64,000 nucleotides of DNA, from assembly GCA_977006965.1 (NCBI GenBank), contig OZ345370.1, positions 248,001 through 312,000 on the forward strand, read 5' to 3'. A model generated the notes under the pieces. That model searched no databases. It worked only from the letters and a program-made list of their open reading frames with translations, and was not told the origin of the DNA. A program made the position numbers and the translations under genes. Positions within the stretch are counted from its first letter, which is position 1, and each line of letters starts with the position of its first letter. This stretch comes from Phymatolithon calcareum (taxonomy: Eukaryota > Rhodophyta > Florideophyceae > Hapalidiales). Shown here piece by piece: positions 1 through 9,808 of the stretch.

Positions 1-182
1 TCATGCTGGGCGAGGTGCTTTCCATCGCGGACTTAAAGGTCGCGTGCGTCGTCGAGCAGCTGACTGGTGGTGAGGCCGACCACGTCCCCAAGGAGTGCCT
101 CGACAAGTATGCCCACATCAAAGCGGCGACGAAGTCAGTCTTCTCTAACGAGAAGATCAAGGCCTACAAGAATAAGGCTTAA
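1..182 (+). CDS. Glutathione S-transferase, C-terminal end (partial, array copy 0)
   Basis: The window opens inside a GST. The visible 59 codons from position 3 to the TAA at 180-182 match the last 59 residues of the two complete GSTs downstream, with conservative changes (for example GEADHVPKECLDKYAHIK against GKVDHIPKDCLDKYTHVK). The segment LSIADLKVACVVEQ is the helix carrying the conserved GST C-domain N-cap aspartate. It ends in KNKA rather than KNKN. The gene is the first of a tandem series in the same orientation, with a homologous 3' flank (183-484). Its catalytic N-terminal half lies outside the window, so its activity cannot be judged. Confidence 0.9.
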   Translation, partial: MLGEVLSIADLKVACVVEQLTGGEADHVPKECLDKYAHIKAATKSVFSNEKIKAYKNKA

Positions 183-2065
183 TTTAGTACAGGTTATCAC
201 TATCGAGGACTTGTTTCTCCTCAGCTAGGTTCGCTTTCTTCTTCATGCGTCTATTTGCATAGTTCTGGTGGAAACAACCTTCGTAATCTAGTACATTCAA
301 TAAAGAAGACTGCTGTCGGGAAAGGGCAGTAGAATGAAAAATGTGGCAGCTTCCTTCCCCTTGCATGATCTATATTAATCGCCAAAGCCAAGAGTTGATC
401 ACTGATAGTGTCTTTCCAAAGTTGCTTAGCAATGCTGAATAGGGTTAGCAAATCTATTCGTATTGTTCTGTTGTACTGTACTGATTGCAGATGCGGATAC
501 CCCCGCAACGTTTCCAGCGAACGACGTTATCCTTCAAGCGTTTTCTACAGAGGGACTACACACTCCTTGACATTGCTCCAGACGGAGCATCCGCCACTGG
601 AATGACGTGGAACACCAAGCCGGGGAAAAGCTGTATCGTTATTCCTGAAGAACAGGACGGAGGCCGCACACTGACACTCGCAAACAGTGAGATTGTAACC
701 ATTAACGGGACTACATACTTAGGAGTTTTTTTTTCCTCTCATGGCGTGACGGAAACATTTACAATCTCAAGATTCGTCGACAACGTTCGGCGTATAATCC
801 TGGCAAAATATTGGCCTTCACGCTTGCAGAGGCTCGCATTCCACCTTCGTACGACTCTACAAAGCACTCGTGCGACCGATCATGGAAAATCTACTCCCAC
901 TCATCGAGGTAAGAGGCCGAATTCACCAAGCACAGCTCTCTCTCTCGAAGGAAACGTTTTCTGAAGACTGTTTTCTTCTTGGTGCCAGAACATGCAATCA
1001 AGATTCAGGGGCATATGTTGAATCGAATCGATTCATCTTCGAAAAGCACAGCTTAGCGACAGATTCAACGGCATTCAGAAACAGCGAAGAAAATACGCCT
1101 TAGGGCTTCCCAAAGGCCAAAGAAGCCTGGATATAATCAACGAGTCCAACGACGTGCTCCATATAGCTCTCGTATGCAATACGACGGAATCGTTCGCAAG
1201 ACATGCTGACCTCGAAGCTAACGTAAAAAAAACTATCCTGCAGATGGCAAGAGTGGAGTGTAAATATTGCCTGTCGGCACTACCGCTTGACACTGAAGGT
1301 AGGCACTCTCTCCATCCCATGCGAAATGTTCCTCCCCCTGTGCACCGGATGTCTATTCCATTGCTTCGAATACCCCCACAGAGAGAAGAAGTGATCAGAA
1401 TACCGCACACTAGATCGCGAGCTAAAAGGAAGACAAATCCTCATGTCCAAACAAACCATCTTAGACCAAGAAAAAACCTGGCTGCAAGGCACGGTCGAAG
1501 TAATCAAGGAAATCTGCCCTTAGAACATGACGTACAAATGTAGGCAACAGGACGTCGCGCTCTGATAAGCCTCTCAGGTGCTAAATAGACAATGAGAGCT
1601 TTAAGTAAACTCACATCCATTCATCCGAATTCGAATGCATCGCTGGAGGACATCTTCGATTTTGAATGCACAATGCATTGCAGCGCTTTCTATCTAAGCG
1701 GCAACTGGCACTTCCGTAGGAATACACGAACTGAACTTGTCAACGATATGGCAACTATCAATTTGCACTTCGCAGTTTGTGGAAGGCGCCTACGTACAAC
1801 ACCCGCGCTCCTGGGACATACATTCGAACAGCAAGTTTTATGAGACATGAAATCCTATGCTGTTCTGGTTAGACTGTTTCGTGACGTCCATGCATCGGAG
1901 GTGTAAGCAAAACAACAAAAAAGAATCAATCTGGCTTTTTAATCTTCTTTCACAAACAAGTAACATATTCTGATATGGTGCAGGACTAGCCCCAGAGGTG
2001 TCTCTTGAAAAGAGAACACCATTTTTAGAGACATGCTTCCAGCGAACACATGGCTGGAAGGTGAT
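183..2065 (+). repeat. GST-array duplication unit 0, 3' flank (interrupted)
   Basis: The sequence after the GST stop aligns with the flanks of the GSTs ending at 6807 and 13727: a shared 3' UTR (about 183-330), shared blocks to about 490, resumption near 1628 with GATTTTGAATGCA, and a shared CAGAGGTGTCTCTT block near 1995. The interval from about 490 to 1628 has no counterpart in the other units and is a retroelement fragment. No gene other than that fragment is seen. Confidence 0.75.
490..1628 (+). mobile_element. Non-LTR reverse transcriptase fragment (thumb/C-terminal part), decayed
   Basis: The reading GMTWNTKPGKSC at about 597 matches GMTWNTKKGESE at 2854 of the second LINE fragment in this window, and is followed by INGTTYLGVFFSSHG, the sequence pattern that follows the palm in LINE reverse transcriptases. 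After a frame change near 845 another frame reads RLYKALVRPIMENLLP, again typical of LINE RT C-termini. Both ends are defined by comparison with the paralogous GST units, which lack this block (they run directly from the TACTGTACT block to ATGCATCGCT). Frameshifts and stops are present throughout. It is a 5'-truncated, dead copy. Boundaries are good to about 15 bp. Confidence 0.6.
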
Positions 2066-2082
2066 TTTTTGCGTGCCCGCAG

Positions 2083-2945
2083 GATATGAAAGAAGAGATC
2101 ATGGAAGCCCTAGCGGACGCACCTTTCAAGAAAACGGACGGACTCGATGAAGTGAAAGCGGAGATGCTCAAGATCAACGTTGACCTCAACTCCGAGATCA
2201 TATTCGAATTGTGGTCAGCATCTGGCAGAGTAGGCGACATCCCATGATTGTGGCGAAGGTCAGTGCTCGTGGTAATCCACAAGAAAGGAATACAGAATAT
2301 CCCGGACACTGAAGGCCAATATCACTCTTGAGTCAGATAAGGAAGGTTGCAGAATCATCTCTCAATACTCTACTTAGAAGACACTACTCAAACCATGAGT
2401 ATAAACTCGGATTTCAGAGAGGCGAGAGTACGGAATCAGACATACTGTGAGCAACGGAGCTGCAGCGGAAAGGGCATAGGTGCATCGCAGTCCTCGACCT
2501 CAAAGCCGCATATGAACCTAGGAAACTACTCCAGGAACGGATGCAAATGGTCCTATCTAAGGACATCAGCGACATTTGTAAGGCATTCTTATCACGCTCC
2601 TGGATTTGCAAAGCGGGGGACAGCAACAATAATTGGTTCATAGTCGAAAGAGGCTTCCCGCAAACGTCACCGCTGAGCCCAAGTCTGTATGTCATATTTA
2701 TGGACGATTTCGCGGAGCACATAAGCGCTGTTCCGAGCAAGGTAGCAGACGTCTCTGCAGTTCTCTTTGCAGGCGACGTGATCTCGTTGGAGAAAACCCT
2801 GCACGCGCTGCATTACCTGCTCGATAGTTCAACGAAATGAGCCGAAGAGAGAGGAATGACGTGGAACACGAAAAAAGGCGAGAGCGAGATGCTGGAGTCG
2901 TCTGAGACAAGGAACCACAAATTCCGGCTAGCGCACAAGACCCCT
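2083..2945 (+). pseudogene. LINE reverse transcriptase, inactivated
   Basis: The RT domains are in order. Frame 1 (2083-2330) has EALADAPFKKTDGLDEVKAE and ELWSASGRVGDIP, then WRRSVLVVIHKKG. After a frameshift near 2335, frame 0 has KLGFQRGESTESDIL (motif 2), AVLDLKAAYEPRKLL (motif A), ERGFPQTSPLSPSLYVIFMDD (motif B region), LFAGDVISL (motif C) and GMTWNTKK (thumb). Motif C should read F/Y-A-D-D; here the first catalytic aspartate is glycine, so polymerase activity would be lost even without the stops. The in-frame stops after DIP, after SDIL and before AEERGMTWN are all TGA. Confidence 0.85.
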
Positions 2946-2954
2946 TTCGCAGGT

Positions 2955-3350
2955 TCCTCGATCCGGGATGTCGCTAAACTTGCCAAAGGCGCTCCGGCGC
3001 AGACAACACTGAGGACGTTAGTAACCCCCCCGCGTGGATCGCCACGCGGGACGACAGACTCGGGAAGTCGCTAAACTCGCCCATGGCGCCTCGGCGCAGA
3101 GGCGATTAGGGACTTCGCAAACTACCCCGCGCAGGTCGGCGGGCAGGCCGAGCGAGAGTAAGTCCCAAAGAGATGCACGGCAAGGACAACTCGGGGTGTC
3201 GCTAAACTCGGCCATGGCGCTCCAGCGCAGAAAATACTGGGGACGACAGTAACTCCCCCGCGTGGATCGCCGCGCGGCATGACAGACCCGGGAAGTCGTT
3301 AAACTCGCCCATGGCGCCTCGGCACAGAAACGACTCGGGACCTCGCAAAC
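2955..3350 (+). repeat. Tandem repeat inside LINE (about 228-bp unit, two copies)
   Basis: The motif GTCGCTAAACTCG followed by CCATGGCGC recurs near 2970, 3068, 3199 and 3297, and the string CCCGCGTGGATCGCC recurs at about 3029 and 3257. The larger period is thus about 228 bp, each unit holding two diverged sub-copies. The block is GC-rich compared with the 3' end that follows. It codes for nothing recognisable. Confidence 0.7.
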
Positions 3351-3739
3351 TCCCATGTGCGTACCGTCGCTCGTCAAGAGACGGTATACTCTGCGTGGTA
3401 ATAGAAGCGATATGATTTTCCCCCTCGAGATCTCTTCTGTGAGACCAGAGGTAGGTTTTGGAGTTTTGCTGACTATGCCATTTTTAGCGAAATGGAGCTT
3501 TTGGGTTCCGATTGAGTCCTCGTGTCTCGCCAGAAGTGTTGCCCCAAGCGTCAGCAGATGCGTTGGTAACACTATAATAAAAGTTTTCTCTTCTTCTTCT
3601 TCTTTCGCAGGCAGGCTTGTAAACAATACTATTGCAACGGATTGGAGCTAAAAGTGCAATCTACCCTTCCGACCATTGCCCGTAACCATTCCTTGATGCC
3701 TCTTTCTTTCTTCTATTGGAGGATATCTGAGCTGCACAT

Positions 3740-4020
3740 TTAGTTACTCAACATCTAAGGGGCCTATAACATGTTCCTGGACGGGATTCATTCTGTGAAC
3801 TCGCATATGTGCTTACTGTGAGTACTGTCGCACACCACTACACAGGGACATCCTTGTGCCCTTCGCGGAAAGTAATTCAATTCTCGCTTGTGACCGTACT
3901 CGAATCGGCGACGCTCAACATTCCTCCCTGTAGCATACCGAAGTATGAGCATTAGTGCGCGGAGGCAGTATTTCCACTTGATGCCTCTTGCTCAGTGTTT
4001 TTGGTCTTCTCTTAATGTTT
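3740..4020 (-). repeat. tRNA-derived repeat (SINE-like), copy 1
   Basis: On the minus strand it contains a degenerate tRNA-like module, with the B-box-like GATTCGAGTACGG near 3905 and a CCTCCGCGCAC block near 3960. It aligns over about 280 bp with 4058-4335, offset by 318 bp, starting at CAACATCTA. It is more diverged from a tRNA than copy 2. No cloverleaf with paired acceptor ends can be drawn. Confidence 0.55.
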
Positions 4021-4057
4021 GTTTGTTTATTGCAGGTTATTCGAATTACACAAAGTG

Positions 4058-4335
4058 TACATTATTCAACATCTAGGGGTCCTCTAAATGTTCCTGATAT
4101 GGATCCATTCCGGGTACTCGCGTATCTGCTTCGCGCTAGTACTGCTGCACACCACTCCACGGCGACATCCGTGTGCCCTTTGCGAAACATTAATTCAATT
4201 CTTGCTTGTGACAGGACTCGAACCGGCGACCTCAACATTCCTGTCTGTATCATACCGAAATATGCGCACAGGTGCGCGGAGGCAGTTTTACCACTATACC
4301 ACAGATGGTGTCTTCTCTTAACACCTAGTTCTCAC
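4058..4335 (-). repeat. tRNA-derived repeat (SINE-like), copy 2
   Basis: The minus strand reads GGTATAGTGGTAAAACTGCC (A-box/D-arm, near 4285-4304), and then AGGTCGCCGGTTCGAGTCC (variable loop and B-box/T-arm, near 4213-4232). The acceptor ends do not pair well and the T-stem has a mismatch, so a working tRNA is unlikely. Together with the parallel copy 318 bp upstream this looks like a SINE with a tRNA head, or a tandemly duplicated tRNA relic. The 318-bp spacing could equally be a local tandem duplication. Confidence 0.55.
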
Positions 4336-4924
4336 TCGGTGTTACAAGTCTTCTCCAATTCCGGCTCCATGCTCGTTTCTCGGCTGTTTGATCTGAGTGG
4401 CGTAGCCTCGCATGGATGCCAAGAAAGCATATGTACTGCTCCAGTCAGTACAGTGACGCCAGCGTCCCGAGCAGCTCAATGCTCAACAATATTGTAGGGT
4501 ACACATCATGTGATGGATGCTATTTTCTACCAATAGAGTCACTCCCTTATGCGTCTGTTAGCTGATAAACAACGTCTCCTCTCCATGTTTCATTTTAGTT
4601 TGCTCGCAACGCAGAGCCTGATCTGACCGAGAAAAATAAAAAGTTCTGAGCTAACCTCAAGAACAATTTGCGTTTTGTCTGGAGAGATTTTTCAAGATTC
4701 TTCCATTACCCTCAGACTGCATGTGAGAATCCCGACTGTTAGTGTAGGGCAGCCTTTCTTCAGTGGGAGTTCCGATGTTAAACATATATTTTTTAATTTT
4801 GAAAACGACCTTGGACACCTTTTCGGGCTTCGGAAGTGAAATCTATTTGTCGAAGACGGGTCCGATACCGAAATGGATGTACATCGGGACATATAGGGAC
4901 TTCGCCTCGATCCTGAAAACTTTG
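4336..4924. other. Intergenic, no gene recognised
   Basis: No supported coding region is seen. Short open frames on both strands have no recognisable domain. It separates the tRNA-derived repeats from the start of GST unit 1. Confidence 0.5.
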
Positions 4925-5019
4925 ACTAGATGAAAAGAATAAAAAATAGAGAGGAAAAGAAGTTTTGCAGCGCTCAGAAGATCGGGGAGAATATGTGCGT
5001 CTTACGGTGCTTTCGATGG

Positions 5020-5140
5020 TATTCGAACCCGTGTCCACAATTTTGGAGCAGAAATCTGCACAAGTAGCAAGAACTCTCGTTTCTTGATTATCAGCCTACG
5101 CTTTCTGCCGCCTTCCACTTGGCCACGCCCTGCCACCAAT
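5020..5140 (-). repeat. Class II tRNA-like relic (Ser/Leu type), unit 1 copy
   Basis: Minus strand reads TGGCCAAGTGG, then a GGCAGA ... TCTGC stem pair around a long insert, and GGGTTCGAATACC as T-arm. The D-arm is damaged compared with the unit 2 copy (GGCCGAGTGGTTAAGGC there). The T-stem closing position is A where C is invariant. It is a relic that travelled with the GST segmental duplication. Confidence 0.5.
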
Positions 5141-6055
5141 GCAGCGAAAGACGCCGGTGAGCGAAGCTTGCTAATTACAGGCCACATGGAATCTCACAAT
5201 ACCCAAGCACTCTATATTGTAATAGCCATTCCAATCGCAAATTCATAGCATTCCATCTGTGTTACTCACAACTCAAAATCTTGATAACACGAAAGGTGTC
5301 TCGGATTTGTTTCCACTCGCTCTGTTTAAGACGATATCGACAGAAAAGCTGGTGGATTGCAAAGTTTTATTCTACTCTTCCACTAAGCTATCGTATACAG
5401 AGCTGCTTCTCTCTCACTACCGGGCGGAACTATCGCACATGGCTAGCTGTTGGAAGATAATTTTGCTTCTGGGCCCCTTTCTTGATATCCTTACTCAGGG
5501 TAGCACTGTAGGCTCTCACAAAATCGACGTTGAAAATAATCAGTCCTAACCTCATCAGGACACTGCAGCTATTCACCAGTTCAGAAAATCTGATTCTTAA
5601 TTCTCGATTTCTAATATTTGAATCCCATTTGCATGATCGAACCATCCAGCAAATCCAATTTTGGATTCAGAGCGAAAGATCGGTTGGCCCGCTTGGAGAT
5701 CACGACTGTAAACATTACACTGTACGAGCTCAACCAAAATCAATCATGAGCACAACCCCTATGATAAAGAACCATGAAAAATACATAAATATTTGAAGCC
5801 TGTTGGTGAAGGTAAAACACGTCATGAACCCTAGCCCACTATTTGCGTTTTCATTGGCAGAGGATGTCCCAAAGCGTATGAACCCCCGGTTCTCATACAA
5901 GAAACCAGCCAACCAGAATGCGGCGATCGTCGTGAACAGTCCGCACAAGTGCACTCCCACGCGCGTCGCCACTTCGGCATCATCTGTATGGCTGAGATCC
6001 TCTCTGGAGGCGTCGGCGCACCGCGCGCCGGTGAACCGATCGCCCCCTCCACCCC

Positions 6056-6062
6056 TATAAAA
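6056..6062 (+). promoter_or_regulatory. TATA box of GST copy 1
   Basis: TATAAAA lies 143 bp upstream of the chosen ATG within CCACCCCTATAAAAGCC, and the same 17-bp context is kept at the unit 2 gene. The segment between the box and the ATG is C-rich and CAC/TCC-repetitive, as expected of a 5' UTR. Confidence 0.75.
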
Positions 6063-6204
6063 GCCGTTGAACCTTCCCCCCATCGCTTCTTCCCCCAGCT
6101 CCCCAGCACAGCGCCAGCCAACCCACTCCACATCTCCACAGCCACTTCGCCACCTTCCCCACTCCACTCCATTCCACCACACCGCACTCTCCCGCCCCGA
6201 CGCC

Positions 6205-6807
6205 ATGGCTCCTATTCTTAAGCTCACCTCCTTCCAGGCCACCGGCCGTGCCGAGCCCACCCGCCTCGCCCTCACGGCCGGCGCTATCGCCTTTGAGGAC
6301 GAGCGTCTGGACGCCAATGCCTTCGAGGCGCTCAAGAAGGAGGACGGCAAGGTTCCTTTCATGTCGTTCCCCACGATCACTGTCGATGGAGAGATCTTTG
6401 CGGAGTCCAATGCCATGCTTCGCTTCGCGGGCAAGCTTGGCGGCTTTTACCCCAAATGTGAGAAGACAGCGCTAAGGGTCGACATGGTGGTCGACGCGCT
6501 GGAGTCGGTCATCACTGCGGTGTTCGCCGACAAGACGGCCGAAGGCAAGAAGAAGTTCGTGGATGAGACCATTCCCCGCTACTTCGGACCCATCGACGAT
6601 GCGTTTGGTAAGAAGAAGGGCCCGTTCATGTTGGGTGAGGAGCTTTCCATTGCCGACCTCAAGGTCGCGTGCGTCGTGGAGCAGCTGACTGGTGGGAAGG
6701 TCGACCACATCCCCAAGGACTGCCTTGACAAGTATACGCACGTCAAGGCGGCGACGAAGTCCGTCTTCTCTAACGAGAAGATCAAGGCCTACAAGAACAA
6801 GAACTAA
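6205..6807 (+). CDS. Glutathione S-transferase, sigma-like (array copy 1)
   Basis: 200 aa, the usual length of cytosolic sigma-class GSTs, conjugating glutathione to electrophiles or reducing peroxides. The thioredoxin-like N-domain (about 1-80) has GRAEPTRLAL, the cis-proline region SFPTITVDG and the glutathione-contacting ESNAMLRFAGK. The helical C-domain has MLGEELSIADLKVA. The usual catalytic tyrosine (LTYF in relatives and in the minus-strand GST here) is serine at residue 9 (LTSF). The ATG was chosen because it gives the family N-terminus and sits behind the TATA box; an in-frame upstream extension to 6067 would be 5' UTR. Flanked by near-identical copies. Enzymatic class is inferred from sequence only. 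Confidence 0.92.
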   Translation: MAPILKLTSFQATGRAEPTRLALTAGAIAFEDERLDANAFEALKKEDGKVPFMSFPTITVDGEIFAESNAMLRFAGKLGGFYPKCEKTALRVDMVVDALESVITAVFADKTAEGKKKFVDETIPRYFGPIDDAFGKKKGPFMLGEELSIADLKVACVVEQLTGGKVDHIPKDCLDKYTHVKAATKSVFSNEKIKAYKNKN

Positions 6808-7740
6808 TTTGAAAGAGATTGTCACCGTCGATGGATTGCTTCTCCTCAGCTAGTTTGGCTTTCTTGTTCATGTGTCTATGCTTACTTTTGCGCTCTCTAG
6901 TTCTTGTGGAAATAAGCTTGATTTGGTGTTCGTAATCTAGTATACTGATTAAAGAAGACTACCGTTGGGAAACGACGGTAGAATGAAAAATGTGGTAACT
7001 TCCTTCCGCTTCCATGATCTAGAAATAAGACGAAGCCGCGAGTTGATTACTGACAGTGCATTTCCAAACTTCCTTAGTAATGCTGAATGGGGCTATCGTA
7101 TTTCTTTGTCGTACTGTACTAATTCTAAATTCAGATGCATCGCTTGAGGACATCTTCGATTTTGAATGCAGAAAGTATTTCAGCGCATTCTGATGAATCG
7201 GCAACTGGCTCTTCCTTAGGAATGCACGGACTGAAAGTGTCAAACATATTGCAACTATCGCTTTGCACTTCGCACCTCGTGCTCAGCGCCTAGATACTTT
7301 GCCCGCGCTCCTGATACATACATTCGAGTTGCAAACGATAGGGGGACACGGAATCCTGCACTGTTCTGGTTTGACTCTCCCGTGACCGCCATGCATCTGA
7401 TGCGTACGCAATAAACAATAAAATATTCAATCAGGATTTTTCACTTGCCGTCGCCAAGAAGAGCATCTGCTTGCATTGATATTTGCATTCAATAATGGAA
7501 AACTTATGTCTGTTACGGAGCACGACTAGCTCCAGAGGTGTCTCTTAAAGGGGGAACACCCTTTGCAATCACGCAATGATGCAATTGCGCCCGAAACTGC
7601 AAGAATCAGAGACCTAACCTCCGGTATAGGTTCTGCGAACATGAAGCACGCAATATGCTTCCGAGAAACCCATGGCTGGAAACTAATCGGAAATCTCTTT
7701 CAGCAGTTTCTCCCGTAGTTTTAGAAGAGAGGCACTGCAT
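6808..7740 (+). other. 3' flank of GST copy 1, noncoding
   Basis: Conserved with the flank of the other GST copies, including the CAGCTAGTTTGGCTTTC block and a polyadenylation-like ATTAAAG near 6949. After about 7400 it has an AATAAACAATAAAA stretch and the CAGAGGTGTCTCTTAAAG block shared with units 0 and 2. No coding region recognised. Confidence 0.6.
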
Positions 7741-8120
7741 CATAAAAGGCGTTGGAGTATCTCAAGCGCGGAATTTCGGAGACCTCCTTGAACGCGTCAC
7801 TTTCCAAGGATGAAGGGGAGTCGTTGGAGACGAGGAGAAAGAGAAATATACCGTACGGATTCGTCGTATTAATTCCAGCAATCTTAAGGCTTCCGAAAGT
7901 ACGGCACCGTCAATTGGCATTGAAGTGGGCGTTTAGAAGATTTTCCCCCACTGAGCACCATACTCCTAGAATACAAATTTGGCGAAACCGTACCAAATCT
8001 CATGGACACAGTTGAGATTCATTTCTCAAGATGCCAGCTGACAGGAGAAGGCATCAAGATGACCGATGAAGTAATGGACCAGCTACTCTTCTTTACCGTT
8101 GTCTATTAGGATGAAAACAT
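7741..8120 (+). pseudogene. Decayed copy of an unknown gene family (cf. 9145-9808 minus)
   Basis: The reading ETSLNASLSKDEGES then RRKRNIPYG, PKVRHRQLALKWAFRRF and further KFGETVPNLMDTVE, QLLFFTVVY aligns in order with the minus-strand ORF at 9145-9621 (KSLRILLFKDEGD, NRKRKIPYD, KTRHRQLPVKWALGRF, KFGDTVPILMSNLEE, KLLFFTIVF). It needs at least one frame change near 7950 and contains a TAG near 8107. The family is not recognised. The two copies face each other in inverted orientation. Confidence 0.5.
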
Positions 8121-8289
8121 ATTTTCTTTTGCAGCTGTCTAAGCCATTTTTATTCAAGTTTATTTCAGCTCTTGTCTCCTTCCCATTTAAGTGGACTTGA
8201 TACAGGCCAGCTATCAGAACCGATCCGGCCACTCGTGCACCTGCGAATCAAGGGAAGGAGACAAGAGCTCTCTCAGGAATTTTTCCCCG

Positions 8290-8725
8290 CTCCATTGCAG
8301 AGTTTTTTGAAATGGCAAGAGCTGTGCTCCGGCCTCTCCATGGGAGAAGACTCTCGACTTCTCGTAGTATGGTAGTTCATGGATTCAGCCCTGAGTGGTG
8401 TGCCGCAACGTTCAAGAAAGCTGGGAGAGAAGACAGGATGAGATGAAAGACGCAGCGAGATGAATAGCTACCGCGAACGTCCAAAATGGTTTCCAACCCG
8501 GGGAATCCGTTTGAATGAAGGCGACTGAAGATGCTGCGTAGCGATATGAATGTTAAGCTGGCCGAATATCTGCACTTTGTGCAGCTTTGCACAGCTGTTC
8601 TGGCATCATGTACTAATTGTAGCCGTTAAAGTCTACGGTATCCGTAGGAATATGGAGCTGTTCGAAAAGAACAACTTCAGCGACACATCTTCCGTGTGTG
8701 AGCGATCTTTCTGCAATAAAGAAGA
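8290..8725 (+). repeat. Remnant of the TPR-receptor gene 3' region
   Basis: It aligns with the reverse complement of 31440-32040, the decayed 3' end of the big NB-ARC/TPR gene: TTTTTTGAAATGG, GAGCTGTG, CCGGCCTC, GAGAAGACT, GGTTTCCAACCCGG, CTGCACTTTGTGCAGC and the final CAATAAAGAAGAAGA. Only downstream, largely noncoding sequence is present, no TPR. It acts as an empty site for the LINE insertion at 31626-31801. Probably a captured 3' end from a related receptor gene. Confidence 0.65.
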
Positions 8726-9144
8726 AGAATAGACAAAACGACTCTCAACGCGCCACCCTTTACAAATTCTATATCTATTTCTATGATTGCATTAGGTCAC
8801 AAGAATCTTAAACAAGAGCGTCTATCTTCTATAACCCTCGTGTGCAGCGCGACATGGCACAAAAAGAAAATCTGTTACAGTCGTATATCACAGATGAAGC
8901 TCATACTCTTGGAATGAGCCTTATATCTTTTTTTGAATTTGAAATTTATTAAACTCCCTCAGTAACACTCATGAGACTGCAAGGGAGATGCGTTTCAGCA
9001 GCTACGTTGTAGCTTCGATCATATATTCAAATACTTGTAACCCGGGTTAACGTCGTAGCCCTAGCTGCAAAAATCCTCTCCCGTAAAAGGGCGGAGGGAA
9101 AAGCTTGGGGTCCACTGATCAGATTTCCTCAATTGAAGCCTTGT
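8726..9144. other. Intergenic, no gene recognised
   Basis: AT-rich spacer between the receptor-gene remnant and the minus-strand hypothetical ORF. No open frame with recognisable content. Confidence 0.5.
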
Positions 9145-9808
9145 CTATTCCATGTCGTCGTAAAATACGATAGTGAAGAAGAGTAGCTTGTCTAGAGCTT
9201 TTTCAGTGATATCAATCTCCTCTTTGGTCAGTTGATATCTTCCGAGGTATTCTTCCAGGTTGCTCATGAGGATTGGTACAGTATCACCGAACTTGTCTGT
9301 GAGAAGTGATGTGCTCATTGGGGGGAACCGACCTAATGCCCACTTTACCGGTAATTGGCGGTGCCGTGTTTTCAGGAGTCTGATATTCGCCGTGGTGGAC
9401 TCGGGCAAATCGTAGGGAATTTTTCTCTTTCTGTTGGACTCCGAGACGTCTCCTTCGTCTTTGAAGAGCAAGATCCTCAACGATTTTGCTGACACTCCCT
9501 GTTTGAGGAAAGTCAGTGCCGTCTCGAATAGATCGTACTGTAGCATTGCCGATATGTCTCGACTAACCCACTGCAGGTCATCCACATCTCTTTCCTCAAT
9601 TGGGACGGCCAGAAGGCTCATTTTCTTTGATCTGGCTCGTAAGCCTTATATCTGCTCTGTAATATGCGCAGAAGCCCTGCATCGAAAACAAATTCCCGGC
9701 AATAGCAAAAGCGGTGGTGGGTGGGTTCAATGAAACGCCCTGAGGAAGGAAGCGTTGAGTGTTCGCAATTGAATGAGCCTCGTATACTGCTTGGCCGGCG
9801 TCGCGCAA
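9145..9808 (-). pseudogene. Hypothetical protein, family unknown, probably frameshifted
   Basis: A 158-codon minus-strand frame (9621 to 9145) encodes a soluble, charged protein with no transmembrane segment: MSLLAVPIEERDVDDLQW at the start and LTKEEIDITEKALDKLLFF near the end. A second minus frame (9808-9596) ending just upstream reads VYEAHSIANTQRFLPQGVS and overlaps it, consistent with one longer protein split by a frameshift near 9610. It is supported as a real family by the second, decayed copy at 7741-8120, where conservation is at the protein level. Function not recognised. An intron rather than a frameshift is possible. Confidence 0.45.

Larger units (their letters stand above)
2066..3607 (+). 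mobile_element. 5'-truncated LINE-type retrotransposon with TTC-rich 3' tail
   Basis: This block interrupts GST unit 0 at a point where unit 1 reads on (CATGGCTGGAA near 7670). It carries, in order, reverse transcriptase coding sequence (2083-2945), a short-period repeat region (2955-3350) and a 3' end (about 3400-3607) that recurs at 11720-11935 and 31626-31801. The 3' end contains GCCCCAAGCGTCAGCAGATG, GGTAAC, an AATAAAA-like box and a run of TTC repeats, the layout expected of a non-LTR element that primes on a microsatellite-like tail. Confidence 0.65.
4925..7740 (+). repeat. GST-array duplication unit 1
   Basis: This segment aligns with 10805-14399 (unit 2): the tRNA-like relic (about 5020-5140 against 10890-11010), the CCTTACTCAGGG block (5489 and 11368), the AATAATCAGTC block (5535 and 12466), the CACTGTACGA block, promoter, GST coding region and 3' flank. 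Unit 2 carries about 1 kb of extra sequence between the last two upstream blocks. The 5' half of the GST promoter region (5690-6050) is nearly identical to 12610-12960. Confidence 0.8.

Noticed and set aside
4190-4310. Functional tRNA gene on the minus strand
   Set aside because: A-box and B-box resemble a tRNA but acceptor and T-stems do not pair, and a diverged parallel copy lies 318 bp away. Better as a tRNA-derived repeat.
6067-6204. N-terminal extension of GST copy 1
   Set aside because: Open frame upstream of the ATG lies directly after the TATA box and is proline/serine/histidine-rich; the other GST copies start at the homologous ATG.
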